DNA from: Gelidibacter algens
Lineage (GTDB): Bacteria; Bacteroidota; Bacteroidia; Flavobacteriales; Flavobacteriaceae
Assembly: GCF_001678675.1 (NCBI RefSeq)
Contig: NZ_LZRN01000007.1
Coordinates: forward strand, 62,001 to 126,000
Direction: 5' to 3'
Length of the DNA stretch: 64,000 bases
This document shows, piece after piece, positions 55,566 through 63,793 of this stretch (position 1 is its first letter; each line of letters starts with the position of its first letter). The notes below the pieces were generated by a model. The model was given only the letters and a program-made list of their open reading frames with translations, was not told the DNA's origin and did not search any database. The position numbers and the translations under genes are program-made.

Positions 55566-56172
55566 TTGGTTGTAATTGATTGTTGATGAATTTTTTTAAA
55601 ACAGTTAAACCCGTGTCTGTTACAATGGCTCTTAAGTGATATTCAAGATAACTTTCCATTAAATATTCCATAGAGAAAAGATCGTGCGGAAAAATATGTT
55701 CGTCCTTTATACCAGACATGCCGTTGAAATACATGCGCGAAATAAAATCGATATCAATGTTGCGTCTAAAGAGGCCGGTTTCAACCCCTTTTTTGATGCT
55801 CTCCTTTACTGAGACTTGCATTTTTTGAAATTGTTTCAATTGTAAACGCTGATAGATTTGCGGGTAATATTTTTTTAATTGGAATTGAGGGGATGTTTTT
55901 TCATTCTTTAAAAAGGTCATGGCATACATCTTAATGTCATACAATTCTTCTATAGGATTGATAGAAGCTTCACAAATACAGTCAATGCCGTTGCAAATGT
56001 TCTCAAAAACAGAAAATGTAGTAGCTTCAATCAATTTCGTTTTGTTTTCAAAATGTACGTATATGGTTTTCTTTGAGATGCCCATTTCATTGGCAATATC
56101 ATCCATAGTGACGCTTTTGAAACCTAGTGTCAGAAACAATTCCGTAGCTATATTTATTATTTTTTCTCTCAT
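55555..56172 (-). CDS. TetR-family repressor of the efflux operon
   Basis: 205 residues from the ATG at 56172 (MREKIINIATELFLTLGFKS). The longer frame would begin upstream of the promoter's -7 box. The helix-turn-helix is TMDDIANEMGISKKTIYVHF. The C-terminal ligand domain is not similar to a known one. As the first gene of the tetR-tolC-mfp-rnd operon, it should repress its own promoter and be released by a pump substrate. Confidence 0.93.
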   Translation of the reverse strand: MREKIINIATELFLTLGFKSVTMDDIANEMGISKKTIYVHFENKTKLIEATTFSVFENICNGIDCICEASINPIEELYDIKMYAMTFLKNEKTSPQFQLKKYYPQIYQRLQLKQFQKMQVSVKESIKKGVETGLFRRNIDIDFISRMYFNGMSGIKDEHIFPHDLFSMEYLMESYLEYHLRAIVTDTGLTVLKKFINNQLQPNDD

Positions 56173-56181
56173 AACTGGCTG

Positions 56182-56222
56182 CAAATGTACAATAGGAAAC
56201 TTTAAAAACAAAAAAAGTTTCC
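56182..56222 (-). promoter_or_regulatory. Promoter and palindromic operator of the efflux operon
   Basis: On the minus strand TTG (56211-56209), a 19-nt gap and TACATTTG (56189-56182), a perfect Bacteroidota promoter. The inverted repeat GGAAACTTT-N10-AAAGTTTCC (56195-56203 and 56214-56222) covers the spacer and flanks the -33 box, where a TetR dimer would block RNA polymerase. Confidence 0.75.
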
Positions 56223-56291
56223 AAAGTTTAATGAAATTTATTATAGATTTTTAGGCTTGTTTTACTAAAGGTATTTGCCTTATTTTGCTGT

Positions 56292-57266
56292 ATGCAAAAT
56301 ATTTCTTTTTACCATACTGCCTTTATTGATTATTTAGAAGCTAAAATTGAAGTAAAGGAGCCAGCCTCGCTTTATGATCCCATCCATTATATTCTCGATT
56401 TAGGGGGTAAACGTTTACGGCCGTTGTTGACTCTTATGACTGCTGATGCTTTTAATGGCGATTATAAAGAAGCACTGAATGCTGCCTTGAGCGTTGAAAT
56501 ATTCCATAACTTCTCACTGATTCATGATGACATTATGGATGACGCACCATTGCGTCGTGGTAAGGCGACCGTTCATGAAAAGTGGGATATCAATACAGGT
56601 ATTTTATCTGGAGATGCTATGCTGATTATGGCCTATCAGCTTTTTGAATATTATGAGGCCAATACCTTCCAAGAATTAGCTAAACTGTTCAGTAAAACTG
56701 CATTGCAGGTTTGTGAAGGTCAGCAATATGATATGGATTTCGAAAACAGAGATGACGTCTTTGTGGCCGATTATCTTAAAATGATAGAGTTCAAAACGGC
56801 AGTGTTGGTTGGTGCTGCCATGAAAATGGGTGCTATTGTTGCAGGAGCTTCAAATAAAGATCAAGACCATATTTATGAATTTGGAAGATTGTTAGGCATA
56901 GCGTTTCAGCTTCAGGACGATTATTTGGATGCGTTTGGAGATCCAAAAACTTTTGGAAAGCAAGTAGGTGGTGATATCATCGAAAATAAAAAGACCTTTT
57001 TGTTTTTAAAAGCTCTTGAATTTTCTAATGATGACGATCAATTGCAGTTACAGCACTTGTTTGGCATTAATCCTTCTGATGCCACTGATAAAATTGAAAC
57101 TGCTAAACAGATTTTTCAGTCTAGTGGCTCTGCAGATGCGACACGGAAGGAAATTGAAAATTATACTAAGCAGGCATTTTCAGTGTTGGATGAACTTTCA
57201 ATTCCTGAAGACAAAAAAGAAATGCTCAAACAATTTGGTCATGATTTAATGAATAGAAGAGTATAA
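56292..57266 (+). CDS. Polyprenyl diphosphate synthase
   Basis: 324 residues. The first aspartate-rich motif (HDDIMDDAPLRRGKATVH) and the second (FQLQDDYLDAFGD) are both intact, and KRLRPLL near the N-terminus binds diphosphate. It condenses isopentenyl diphosphate units, made via Dxs, into a longer chain for quinones or carotenoids. Chain length depends on the residues ahead of the first motif (NFSLI) and is not certain: geranylgeranyl or longer. A 117-residue gene follows after 5 bases. Confidence 0.93.
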   Translation: MQNISFYHTAFIDYLEAKIEVKEPASLYDPIHYILDLGGKRLRPLLTLMTADAFNGDYKEALNAALSVEIFHNFSLIHDDIMDDAPLRRGKATVHEKWDINTGILSGDAMLIMAYQLFEYYEANTFQELAKLFSKTALQVCEGQQYDMDFENRDDVFVADYLKMIEFKTAVLVGAAMKMGAIVAGASNKDQDHIYEFGRLLGIAFQLQDDYLDAFGDPKTFGKQVGGDIIENKKTFLFLKALEFSNDDDQLQLQHLFGINPSDATDKIETAKQIFQSSGSADATRKEIENYTKQAFSVLDELSIPEDKKEMLKQFGHDLMNRRV

Positions 57267-57271
57267 ATACC

Positions 57272-57625
57272 ATGGAAAATTTACAAACCTTTGATGATTT
57301 GGTCGGGCAGGCCAACAAGATGCAGCTTTATACAAAACTTGTAGAGCAGCTCAATAAAGATTTGTCTTTGGCGAACGTTAATTTAGAGTTCGATCCTGCG
57401 GTTTTGCCAACAAGTCTCAAATTGTTGCTCCATGAAAAAGTGTACCACCTTATTCAGGAAAAATTTATGGACTATCTTAATTTGCTCTATATTGTTGATG
57501 TTTCAGAAGAAAAAATAAGAGCATTGGATGGAAATGATGCCTTGCAATTGTCAGAAAACGTGACGTTTTTGCTCCTTAAACGGGAATGGCAAAAAGTGTA
57601 TTACAGGAGTACATTCCCATCCTAA
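57272..57625 (+). CDS. Conserved hypothetical protein, 117 residues
   Basis: A soluble, mostly helical protein with no signal peptide, no Cys clusters and no known motif (VYHLIQEKFMDYLNLLYIVD is the most hydrophobic part). It sits 5 bases after the prenyl synthase and so is co-expressed. Its last codons, CCA TCC TAA, lie inside the left arm of a REPIN-like element. I do not recognise a family beyond flavobacterial neighbours. Confidence 0.8.
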   Translation: MENLQTFDDLVGQANKMQLYTKLVEQLNKDLSLANVNLEFDPAVLPTSLKLLLHEKVYHLIQEKFMDYLNLLYIVDVSEEKIRALDGNDALQLSENVTFLLLKREWQKVYYRSTFPS

Positions 57626-57734
57626 ATTCTTCCCGAAGGGAAGGACTTTTTCTCATGCCAAATTAAAAAAATTTAGTGGTGTTTGAATCTGCAATCACAT
57701 AGCAGTTCCCTTCCTTCGGGAAGGGTTAGGATGG
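57617..57734. repeat. REPIN-like inverted repeat element
   Basis: The left arm (57617-57645, CCATCCTAA... CTTCCCGAAGG...) and the right arm (57704-57734) are near reverse complements about 30 bases long around a ~60-base centre. Each arm is itself a small hairpin; the right arm is CCCTTCC-TTCG-GGAAGGG, with a UUCG tetraloop. It fills the gap between two convergent genes and may also end their transcripts. Confidence 0.7.
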
Positions 57735-57737
57735 ATT

Positions 57738-58271
57738 TTAAAAATAAACCCTCACAAAAGGCGCCCAAGCATCGGCATAAATACTTTTATATTTATCGTA
57801 CAGTACATCATATCTGATCCCTATGGCAACATTGCGAGATCTGTAACCAATACCAACAAAGAGGGCAGGATACCAATAATTTTCATCTGCAATAGCAAAT
57901 CGTTCCTCCCAGTTTCTGCTAACATTTAGCTCTTCAAACTCAGCCGACAGTTGAATTTCTTGTATGGGATTGTACAAACCAATCAGGCTACCGCCAAAAA
58001 CGGTCGATTTATAAAAATTCTTCTGCGTATTGTAAGTGGCATTAAGTCCAACGCCCAAAGCGAATTGGTCATCAAATTCGTAAATGGCACTCGGGGCAAG
58101 CGTTCCACTAAAAAAACCATCACCAAAACTTAGTCCAATGCCACCTCCAAAACGAACATGCGTCCAGAAATCAGACGAAGCGCTAGAGGCGTTTAATTGT
58201 GCGAGTGTATTCAAGGAAAAGGATGCTATCAAAAGGAAAAGAAATAGGTTTTTATAAGGTGTAAATGGCAT
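57738..58271 (-). CDS. Exported beta-barrel-like protein, 177 residues
   Basis: A signal peptide (LFLFLLIASFSLNTLAQ) is followed by strands typical of an eight-stranded outer-membrane barrel (VRFGGGIGLSFGDGFFSG, FALGVGLNATYN, LFVGIGYRSRNVAIGIRYDV). It ends in WAPFVRVYF with a terminal aromatic. Relatives next to sucA are sometimes labelled alpha-ketoglutarate decarboxylase, which is a neighbour-based error; nothing enzymatic is visible. It is divergent from sucA. Confidence 0.85.
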   Translation of the reverse strand: MPFTPYKNLFLFLLIASFSLNTLAQLNASSASSDFWTHVRFGGGIGLSFGDGFFSGTLAPSAIYEFDDQFALGVGLNATYNTQKNFYKSTVFGGSLIGLYNPIQEIQLSAEFEELNVSRNWEERFAIADENYWYPALFVGIGYRSRNVAIGIRYDVLYDKYKSIYADAWAPFVRVYF

Positions 58272-58395
58272 AAAATTGCTATTTTGTTTATTGATGCAGT
58301 TATACCATATAAATATACTAAAAGCAATTCTTATTTTGGTAAAAGTTGTATTTTTGAGAAAAATTTGAGAACACCTGAACGTTTTACCAAAAATA

Positions 58396-61155
58396 ATGGA
58401 TAAATATTCCTTTTTAAACGCCGCGCACTCAGCTTACTTTGCTGAATTATACGATCAATACTTACAAAACCCTGATACTGTTGAACCGAGCTGGAGAGCC
58501 TTTTTTCAAGGTTTTGATTTTGGCTCTGAAAACAGTGAAACAACTTATGATGAGGGAGAGGTTTGTATCTCGCCAGAAGTTCCTGAACTCATGCAAAAGG
58601 AGTTTAATGTGGTGCGGTTGATGGATGGTTACAGAAATAGAGGACATTTATTTACAAAAACCAACCCTGTTAGAGAACGCCGCAAATATGAGCCTACTTT
58701 GGCACTTGAGAATTTCGGACTTTTAAAAGAGGATCTTAAAACGATTTTTTCTGCTGGAGAGATTTTGGGGATAGGCCCACAGACTTTGGAAAGCATTATT
58801 AACCATCTTGAAAAGATTTACTGTTCTTCCATTGGTGTGGAATATATGTATATCAGGAATCCGAAAGAAATAGAATGGATTCAGAAAAAATTGAACATCA
58901 ATGACAATCAGCCTAAATTTTCTTCTGAAGAAAAAAAACATATTTTAACGAAACTAAATGAAGCCGTTGCTTTTGAAAGCTTTTTGCATACCAAATACGT
59001 AGGGCAAAAGCGCTTTTCACTTGAAGGTGGAGAATCTTTAATACCGGCACTTGATACACTCATTGAAAATGCCGCAGAACTAGGCGTCAAGGAATTTGTG
59101 ATGGGAATGGCTCACCGTGGTCGGTTGAGTACGCTGATTAATATTTTCGGAAAATCTGCGAAAGATGTTTTTAGTGAATTTGATGGGAAAGATTACGAAC
59201 AGGAAATTTTTGATGGTGATGTCAAGTACCACTTAGGCTGGACTAGTAATAGAGAGTCTAAAGGCGGTAAAAAAATAAATTTGAATATTGCGCCAAATCC
59301 TTCGCATTTAGAAACTGTAGGAGCAGTAGTTGAAGGGATTGCCAGAGCTAAGCAAGATGATAAATATCTTGATAACCCATCTCAGGTACTGCCTATCATT
59401 GTGCATGGAGATGCTGCTATTGCAGGACAAGGGATAGTTTACGAAGTGATTCAAATGGTTAATTTGGAGGGCTACAAAACCAACGGAACAATCCATATTG
59501 TGATCAATAACCAAATTGGGTTTACCACTAACTATCTAGATGCACGTTCAAGTACCTACTGTACGGATGTTGCAAAAGTAACGTTGTCTCCAGTGCTGCA
59601 CGTCAATGCTGATGATGTTGAAGCGGTGGTTCATGCTATGTTGTTTGCCCTAGATTTTAGAATGACCTTTAAACGCGATGTGTTTATTGATCTTTTAGGC
59701 TATAGAAAATATGGCCACAATGAAGGCGATGAACCTCGTTTTACGCAACCAAAATTATATAAAGCCATTGCAAACCATGAAAATCCGAGAGATATTTATG
59801 CGGCCAAGTTATTAGAAGAAGGTGTGGTTGATAAGGATTTTGTTCAAAAACTTGAAGAGGCCTATAAGGCGTCCTTAGAAGAAGAATTGGAAGATTCCCG
59901 AAAGGAAGAAAAAACGGTGATTACGCCATTTATGCAAGATGAATGGACCGGTTTTGATTATGCTGATGAGAATAGAATGATGGAAACCATCGATACGACT
60001 TTTTCTGAAGAAAAATTGTCGCAAATCGCTGATGTCATTTCTACCTTACCAAAAGATAAAAAATTCATCCGTAAGATCGAACGTCTGGTTGAGTCTCGTA
60101 GAACTGTTTTTGATGAGAACAAACTTGATTGGGCCATGGCTGAGCATTTGGCTTATGGTACGCTATTGGAAGAAGGTCATGACGTGCGTATGTCTGGACA
60201 AGATGTTGAGCGTGGAACTTTCTCACACCGCCACGCTGTGGTTAAGGTTGAAGACAGTGAAGAAGAGATCGTGCTATTAAATCATATTAGTGATGACCAA
60301 GGTAAATTCTATATTTACAACTCTTTACTTTCTGAATATGGCGTTGTTGGTTTTGACTATGGTTACGCCATGGCAAGCCCAAAAACATTAACCATTTGGG
60401 AGGCGCAATTTGGAGATTTCAGTAATGGAGCCCAAATCATGTTGGATCAATATATTTCAGCGGCAGAAGATAAATGGAAGTTGCAAAACGGACTCGTCAT
60501 GTTATTGCCGCATGGATACGAAGGCCAAGGTGCCGAACATTCTTCTGCACGTATGGAGCGTTACTTACAATTGTGTGCAAGCGATAATATGTATGTTGCA
60601 GATTGTACAACACCGGCAAATATGTACCATTTGCTAAGAAGACAAGTTAAAGCAAACTTTAGAAAACCGTTAATAGTGTTTACTCCTAAAAGTTTATTAC
60701 GTCATCCTTTAGTCATTTCTACGGTTGATGAATTTGCAAACGGCAGTTTTCAAATGGTCATTGACGATCACCAGGCAGAAGTTGAAAAGGTAAAAACGCT
60801 GGTATTTTTAACCGGGAAGTTCTATTACGATCTATTAGAAGTAAAAGAAGAGCAAAATAGAGACGATATAGCATTGGTAAGAATAGAACAGTTATTCCCG
60901 TTACCAGCTAAACAGATGCGAGAGATCTTAAAGAAATATGAACATGCTGATGATGTGGTCTGGGCACAAGAAGAGCCTCGTAATATGGGCGCTTACAGTT
61001 TTATGATGATGCATTTTGAAGAGTCTAAATCCTTCAGGATTGCTTCGCGTCGTGCGTACGGTGCGCCGGCGGCAGGAAGCTCAACACGCTCAAAACGCCG
61101 TCATAAAGAGGTGATTGATTATGTGTTTGACAAAACCAAGAACAACCAACGCTAA
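58396..61155 (+). CDS. sucA: 2-oxoglutarate dehydrogenase E1 component
   Basis: 919 residues. The N-terminal E2-binding segment (YFAELYDQYLQNPDTVEPSW) is followed by ThDP-binding motifs (VMGMAHRGRLSTLINIFGK, HGDAAIAGQGIVYEVIQM, NNQIGFTTN). The transketolase pyrimidine domain has EAQFGDFSNGAQ and GYEGQGAEHSSARMERYLQL. It decarboxylates 2-oxoglutarate and passes the succinyl group to SucB lipoyl, in the TCA cycle. SucB is encoded 572 bases downstream with an unrelated gene in between. Confidence 0.97.
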   Translation: MDKYSFLNAAHSAYFAELYDQYLQNPDTVEPSWRAFFQGFDFGSENSETTYDEGEVCISPEVPELMQKEFNVVRLMDGYRNRGHLFTKTNPVRERRKYEPTLALENFGLLKEDLKTIFSAGEILGIGPQTLESIINHLEKIYCSSIGVEYMYIRNPKEIEWIQKKLNINDNQPKFSSEEKKHILTKLNEAVAFESFLHTKYVGQKRFSLEGGESLIPALDTLIENAAELGVKEFVMGMAHRGRLSTLINIFGKSAKDVFSEFDGKDYEQEIFDGDVKYHLGWTSNRESKGGKKINLNIAPNPSHLETVGAVVEGIARAKQDDKYLDNPSQVLPIIVHGDAAIAGQGIVYEVIQMVNLEGYKTNGTIHIVINNQIGFTTNYLDARSSTYCTDVAKVTLSPVLHVNADDVEAVVHAMLFALDFRMTFKRDVFIDLLGYRKYGHNEGDEPRFTQPKLYKAIANHENPRDIYAAKLLEEGVVDKDFVQKLEEAYKASLEEELEDSRKEEKTVITPFMQDEWTGFDYADENRMMETIDTTFSEEKLSQIADVISTLPKDKKFIRKIERLVESRRTVFDENKLDWAMAEHLAYGTLLEEGHDVRMSGQDVERGTFSHRHAVVKVEDSEEEIVLLNHISDDQGKFYIYNSLLSEYGVVGFDYGYAMASPKTLTIWEAQFGDFSNGAQIMLDQYISAAEDKWKLQNGLVMLLPHGYEGQGAEHSSARMERYLQLCASDNMYVADCTTPANMYHLLRRQVKANFRKPLIVFTPKSLLRHPLVISTVDEFANGSFQMVIDDHQAEVEKVKTLVFLTGKFYYDLLEVKEEQNRDDIALVRIEQLFPLPAKQMREILKKYEHADDVVWAQEEPRNMGAYSFMMMHFEESKSFRIASRRAYGAPAAGSSTRSKRRHKEVIDYVFDKTKNNQR

Positions 61156-61212
61156 AACAAGTTGTTATTTGGAAGTGTTATAGAATAATATTCTTTGAAT
61201 TTATAAAATAAT

Positions 61213-61722
61213 TTGAAGCCACAAGAAATCGAAAATAAGATTTATGAAATCAGACATCAAAATGTGATGTTGTATTTTGATTTGGCTGAAATGTACCAGA
61301 CAGAAACACGTGCATTGAAACAAGCTGTAAGACGAAATCTTGAAAGATTTCCAATAGATTTCATGTTTGAACTCAATGAAATAGAAATTGAATCTATGGT
61401 ATCACAAAATGTGATACCTTCAAAACAACAACTTGGCGGAGCAAAACCTTTCGCCTTTACAGAACAAGGCGTTGCAATGCTCTCAAGCGTATTGAAAAGC
61501 AAGATAGCAATTGAAATTAATATTTCAATTATAAGAGCTTTCGTACTTATGAGACAATATGCGTTATCGCATATAGAGTTGAGTGAAAAATTGAATCAGC
61601 TCGAAAATACATTCAATAAAAAATTTAATGATGTAGCAGAAGCTTTAAATTTTTTATTGCAAAAGGATCACATAGAAACAGAACAAAAACAACGCAAACC
61701 AATAGGTTACAAAAAACAATAA
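61213..61722 (+). CDS. ORF6N-domain protein
   Basis: 169 residues. The ORF6N domain occupies about residues 5-115 ([51 protein letters not shown]). This domain is a DNA-binding module of phage and mobile-element proteins. The start is a TTG at 61213, because no ATG precedes the conserved part. The C-terminus is a short coiled coil and a basic tail ([11 protein letters not shown]). It is wedged between sucA and sucB, 5 bases from the latter, and is probably read through with them. A recent insertion is likely. Confidence 0.85.
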   Translation: MKPQEIENKIYEIRHQNVMLYFDLAEMYQTETRALKQAVRRNLERFPIDFMFELNEIEIESMVSQNVIPSKQQLGGAKPFAFTEQGVAMLSSVLKSKIAIEINISIIRAFVLMRQYALSHIELSEKLNQLENTFNKKFNDVAEALNFLLQKDHIETEQKQRKPIGYKKQ

Positions 61723-61727
61723 GAACT

Positions 61728-63026
61728 ATGATTTTAGAAATGAAAGTTCCTTCACCAGGAGAGTCCATTACAGAAGTAGAAATTGCTGCATGGTTAGTTG
61801 CAGATGGCGATTATGTAGAAAAAGATCAGGCTATTGCTGAGGTAGATAGTGATAAGGCCACTTTAGAGCTTCCTGCTGAAGCAAGTGGAATTATTACCCT
61901 TAAAGCAGAAGAAGGTGATGCTGTTGCCGTAGGTGAGGTGGTATGTTTAATTGATACAGACGCTGAAAAACCATCTGGGGGTGACTCAGATTCCAAAAAA
62001 GCAGAAGCAACCGAAGAGAAGAAGTCTAAGAGCACAGGTGATGAAGGCTCTGGTGATAAAAATGTTGAAAAGGAACTTTCTAAAGATAAAAAGGAAACTC
62101 CTAACAAAGAAGAATCTAAAAAAGCACCTAACCCAGCCGAAAAAACATATGCATCAGGCGTTGCAAGTCCGGCAGCTAAAAAAATATTGGCAGAAAAGAA
62201 AATGTCAGCTTCTGAGCTGAGTGGTTCAGGAAAAGATGGTCGCATTACCAAAGATGATGCTGTAAAAGCAGTGCCGTCAATGGGTACGCCAACAGGAGGA
62301 AGACGTGGAGAGTCGCGTTCAAGATTATCAATGTTGCGTCGTAAAGTTGCCGAACGTTTGGTATCAGCTAAAAATGAAACCGCAATGTTGACCACTTTTA
62401 ATGAGGTCGATATGTCTGCGATATTTAAATTGCGTGAAGAATATAAGGAAACCTTCAAAAATAAACATGGTGTTGGTTTAGGCTTTATGAGTTTCTTTAC
62501 CTTGGCAGCTGTTAGAGCTTTAAAGGAATATCCAACTGTAAACTCCATGATTGATGGTCAGGAAATGATCAGTTTTGATTTTTGTGATATCAGTATTGCT
62601 GTTTCAGGTCCAAAAGGATTGATGGTTCCTGTAATCAGAAATGCCGAAAACTTGACGTTCAGGGGTGTTGAAGCTGAGGTAAAACGTTTGGCAATCAGAG
62701 CCCGTGACGGACAAATTACGGTAGATGAAATGACCGGTGGAACGTTTACAATCTCTAATGGAGGTGTTTTTGGAAGTATGTTATCTACACCAATTATCAA
62801 TCCGCCACAAAGTGCCATCTTAGGAATGCATAATATTGTGGAACGTCCTGTAGCCATTGATGGTCATGTAGAGATTAGACCAATTATGTACCTAGCAGTG
62901 TCTTATGACCATAGAATTATTGATGGTAAAGAAAGTGTCGGTTTCTTGGTAGCGATTAAAAAGGCCTTAGAAAACCCAACAGAATTATTAATGGATAACG
63001 ATGTTAAGAGAGCTTTAGAGCTATAG
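61728..63026 (+). CDS. sucB: Dihydrolipoyllysine succinyltransferase (2-oxoglutarate dehydrogenase E2)
   Basis: 432 residues. A lipoyl domain (1-78, lipoyl-lysine in [11 protein letters not shown]) is joined by a long Lys/Glu/Ser-rich linker (about 80-135) to the E3-binding domain ([14 protein letters not shown]). The catalytic domain ends with the active-site [15 protein letters not shown]. It transfers succinyl groups from SucA to CoA. One lipoyl domain is normal for SucB. It follows an ORF6N gene after 5 bases and is followed by a shared terminator. Confidence 0.97.
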   Translation: MILEMKVPSPGESITEVEIAAWLVADGDYVEKDQAIAEVDSDKATLELPAEASGIITLKAEEGDAVAVGEVVCLIDTDAEKPSGGDSDSKKAEATEEKKSKSTGDEGSGDKNVEKELSKDKKETPNKEESKKAPNPAEKTYASGVASPAAKKILAEKKMSASELSGSGKDGRITKDDAVKAVPSMGTPTGGRRGESRSRLSMLRRKVAERLVSAKNETAMLTTFNEVDMSAIFKLREEYKETFKNKHGVGLGFMSFFTLAAVRALKEYPTVNSMIDGQEMISFDFCDISIAVSGPKGLMVPVIRNAENLTFRGVEAEVKRLAIRARDGQITVDEMTGGTFTISNGGVFGSMLSTPIINPPQSAILGMHNIVERPVAIDGHVEIRPIMYLAVSYDHRIIDGKESVGFLVAIKKALENPTELLMDNDVKRALEL

Positions 63027-63045
63027 TTACATCGTATAAAAAAGT

Positions 63046-63082
63046 AAAAAGGGCAACTTAAGTATTTAAGTGCCCTTTTTTT
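63046..63082. terminator. Bidirectional terminator between sucB and the small-peptide gene
   Basis: AAAAAGGGCA...TGCCCTTTTTTT with an inner ACTTAA/TTAAGT stem and one bulge. It lies 20 bases after sucB and 13 bases after the minus-strand peptide stop, and so ends both. Confidence 0.8.
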
Positions 63083-63094
63083 ATGAATCAAAAA

Positions 63095-63196
63095 TTAAGA
63101 TAAATTAACCAAAATGTTTGCGGTAATGATCAATATAGCGCTCAATATCAAACCTATAATTAGGAGCTTGTTGACATTTTTAAAATCATTTTTCAT
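63095..63196 (-). CDS. Small membrane peptide, 33 residues (peptide A)
   Basis: A short frame from the ATG at 63196. The basic N-terminus MKNDFKNVNK is followed by a ~19-residue hydrophobic span (LLIIGLILSAILIITANIL) and the tail VNLS. It is clearly related to the peptide at 63557-63664: both begin MKNxF, share an N about ten residues in, and end with NILV plus a Ser. It has its own palindrome and promoter-like box 77-126 bases upstream, and a terminator downstream. The paralogy makes it a real gene rather than a chance frame. It may be a single-span membrane protein, a toxin-like peptide or a secreted signal; the function is unknown. Confidence 0.75.
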   Translation of the reverse strand: MKNDFKNVNKLLIIGLILSAILIITANILVNLS

Positions 63197-63272
63197 AGAT
63201 GTTTTAGAGATTTGGTTCTTGTGGATTGGCACCACTAAGAATTTGGGGTTTTAATAAAGTCCAGTAGGGTTT

Positions 63273-63322
63273 GTAAATTTCGGGATTAAGAAGACGTCAA
63301 ACAATACGTAGAACTACGTATT
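63273..63322 (-). promoter_or_regulatory. Regulated promoter unit 1 (palindrome plus box)
   Basis: The 20-bp palindrome AATACGTAG-AA-CTACGTATT (63303-63322) is followed on the minus strand by exactly 20 nt and then CGAAATTTAC (63282-63273). A TTG lies 2 bases after the palindrome. The palindrome could bind an activator touching RNA polymerase. It drives peptide A. Confidence 0.65.
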
Positions 63323-63351
63323 TTTAATATAGAAATGGCATAAAATAATAA

Positions 63352-63379
63352 AGCCCTGAATCAATGACAATCCAGAGCT
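63352..63379 (-). terminator. Hairpin ending leader 2
   Basis: AGCCCTG / CAGAGCT stem with one mismatch. On the minus strand it is followed by TTTATTATTTT. Transcription from unit 2 (starting near 63405) would stop here, giving a ~60-70 nt RNA with no peptide frame. Confidence 0.45.
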
Positions 63380-63413
63380 CTATATAAAAATTCCCCTAAG
63401 AATTAATAGCTCT

Positions 63414-63462
63414 GTAAAATTCGACAATTTAAGAATGCCAAACAATACGTAGAACTACGTAT
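63414..63462 (-). promoter_or_regulatory. Regulated promoter unit 2 (palindrome plus box)
   Basis: Palindrome at 63444-63462, 20 nt, then CGAATTTTAC (63423-63414). As in unit 1, a TTG follows the palindrome after 2 bases. No peptide gene lies between it and unit 1; only the hairpin at 63352-63379. Confidence 0.6.
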
Positions 63463-63500
63463 ATTTTGATGGATTTATGGCTTTTTTGATTATTTGACAA

Positions 63501-63535
63501 AAAAAAGCGCACCCTAATACACGGGATGCGCTTTT
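63501..63535 (-). terminator. Terminator after peptide B
   Basis: AAAAGCGCACCC / GGGATGCGCTTTT stem with one bulged base and a run of T on the minus strand, 21 bases after the peptide B stop. Confidence 0.8.
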
Positions 63536-63556
63536 ACAGTTTATTATCTTACCTGA

Positions 63557-63664
63557 CTAACTAAAGAAGCCCACTAAAATGTTCATGGAAATGACTAGAA
63601 TGGAAGTGATGATTAAACAAAGGGCAAAAAAAGTATTGATAAAACTGAAATTATTTTTCATCAT
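63557..63664 (-). CDS. Small membrane peptide, 34-35 residues (peptide B)
   Basis: Two adjacent ATGs (63664 and 63661) open the frame. The sequence has MKNNFSFIN, a hydrophobic span (TFFALCLIITSILVISM) and the ending NILVGFFS. It aligns end to end with peptide A without internal gaps in the first 30 residues. A hairpin (63678-63711) sits in its leader, and a palindrome-promoter unit lies 80-130 bases upstream. It is on the same strand as the LuxR-type gene whose stop codon lies 120 bases upstream. Function unknown. Confidence 0.75.
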   Translation of the reverse strand: MMKNNFSFINTFFALCLIITSILVISMNILVGFFS

Positions 63665-63677
63665 AGCGAATTTTGGG

Positions 63678-63711
63678 AAAAGCTCTGAATTTTAGATAAT
63701 CCAGAGCTTTT
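63678..63711 (-). promoter_or_regulatory. Leader hairpin of peptide B
   Basis: AAAAGCTCTG / CAGAGCTTTT, a perfect 10-bp stem with a 14-base loop, ends 13 bases before the first ATG. On the minus strand the T-run is only four, so it may attenuate or shape translation rather than fully terminate. A related hairpin ends leader 2. Confidence 0.55.
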
Positions 63712-63743
63712 TTATACTCCTAAAAGAATTGATTAATAGCCTG

Positions 63744-63793
63744 GTAAAGGTCGCCATTATCTCAATACCGCACAATACGTAGAACTACGTATT
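63744..63793 (-). promoter_or_regulatory. Regulated promoter unit 3 (palindrome plus box)
   Basis: Palindrome at 63774-63793, 20 nt, then CGACCTTTAC (63753-63744). The spacing is identical to units 1 and 2, but the TTG is replaced by GCG. The palindrome contains the stop codon TAG of the LuxR-type gene. It drives peptide B. Confidence 0.65.

Noticed and set aside
57738-58271. Alpha-ketoglutarate decarboxylase, a label sometimes given to this neighbour of sucA
   Set aside because: The sequence is a signal peptide plus beta-barrel strands with no ThDP motifs.
61826-62548. 240-codon frame opposite sucB
   Set aside because: Antisense to a clear SucB. Its Ser/Ala-rich composition mirrors the Lys/Glu linker.
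63303-63793. CRISPR or transposon end repeats
   Set aside because: The three palindromes are 20 bp with irregular distances (141 and 330 bp) and no transposase. The fixed distance to a promoter-like box fits regulator sites better.
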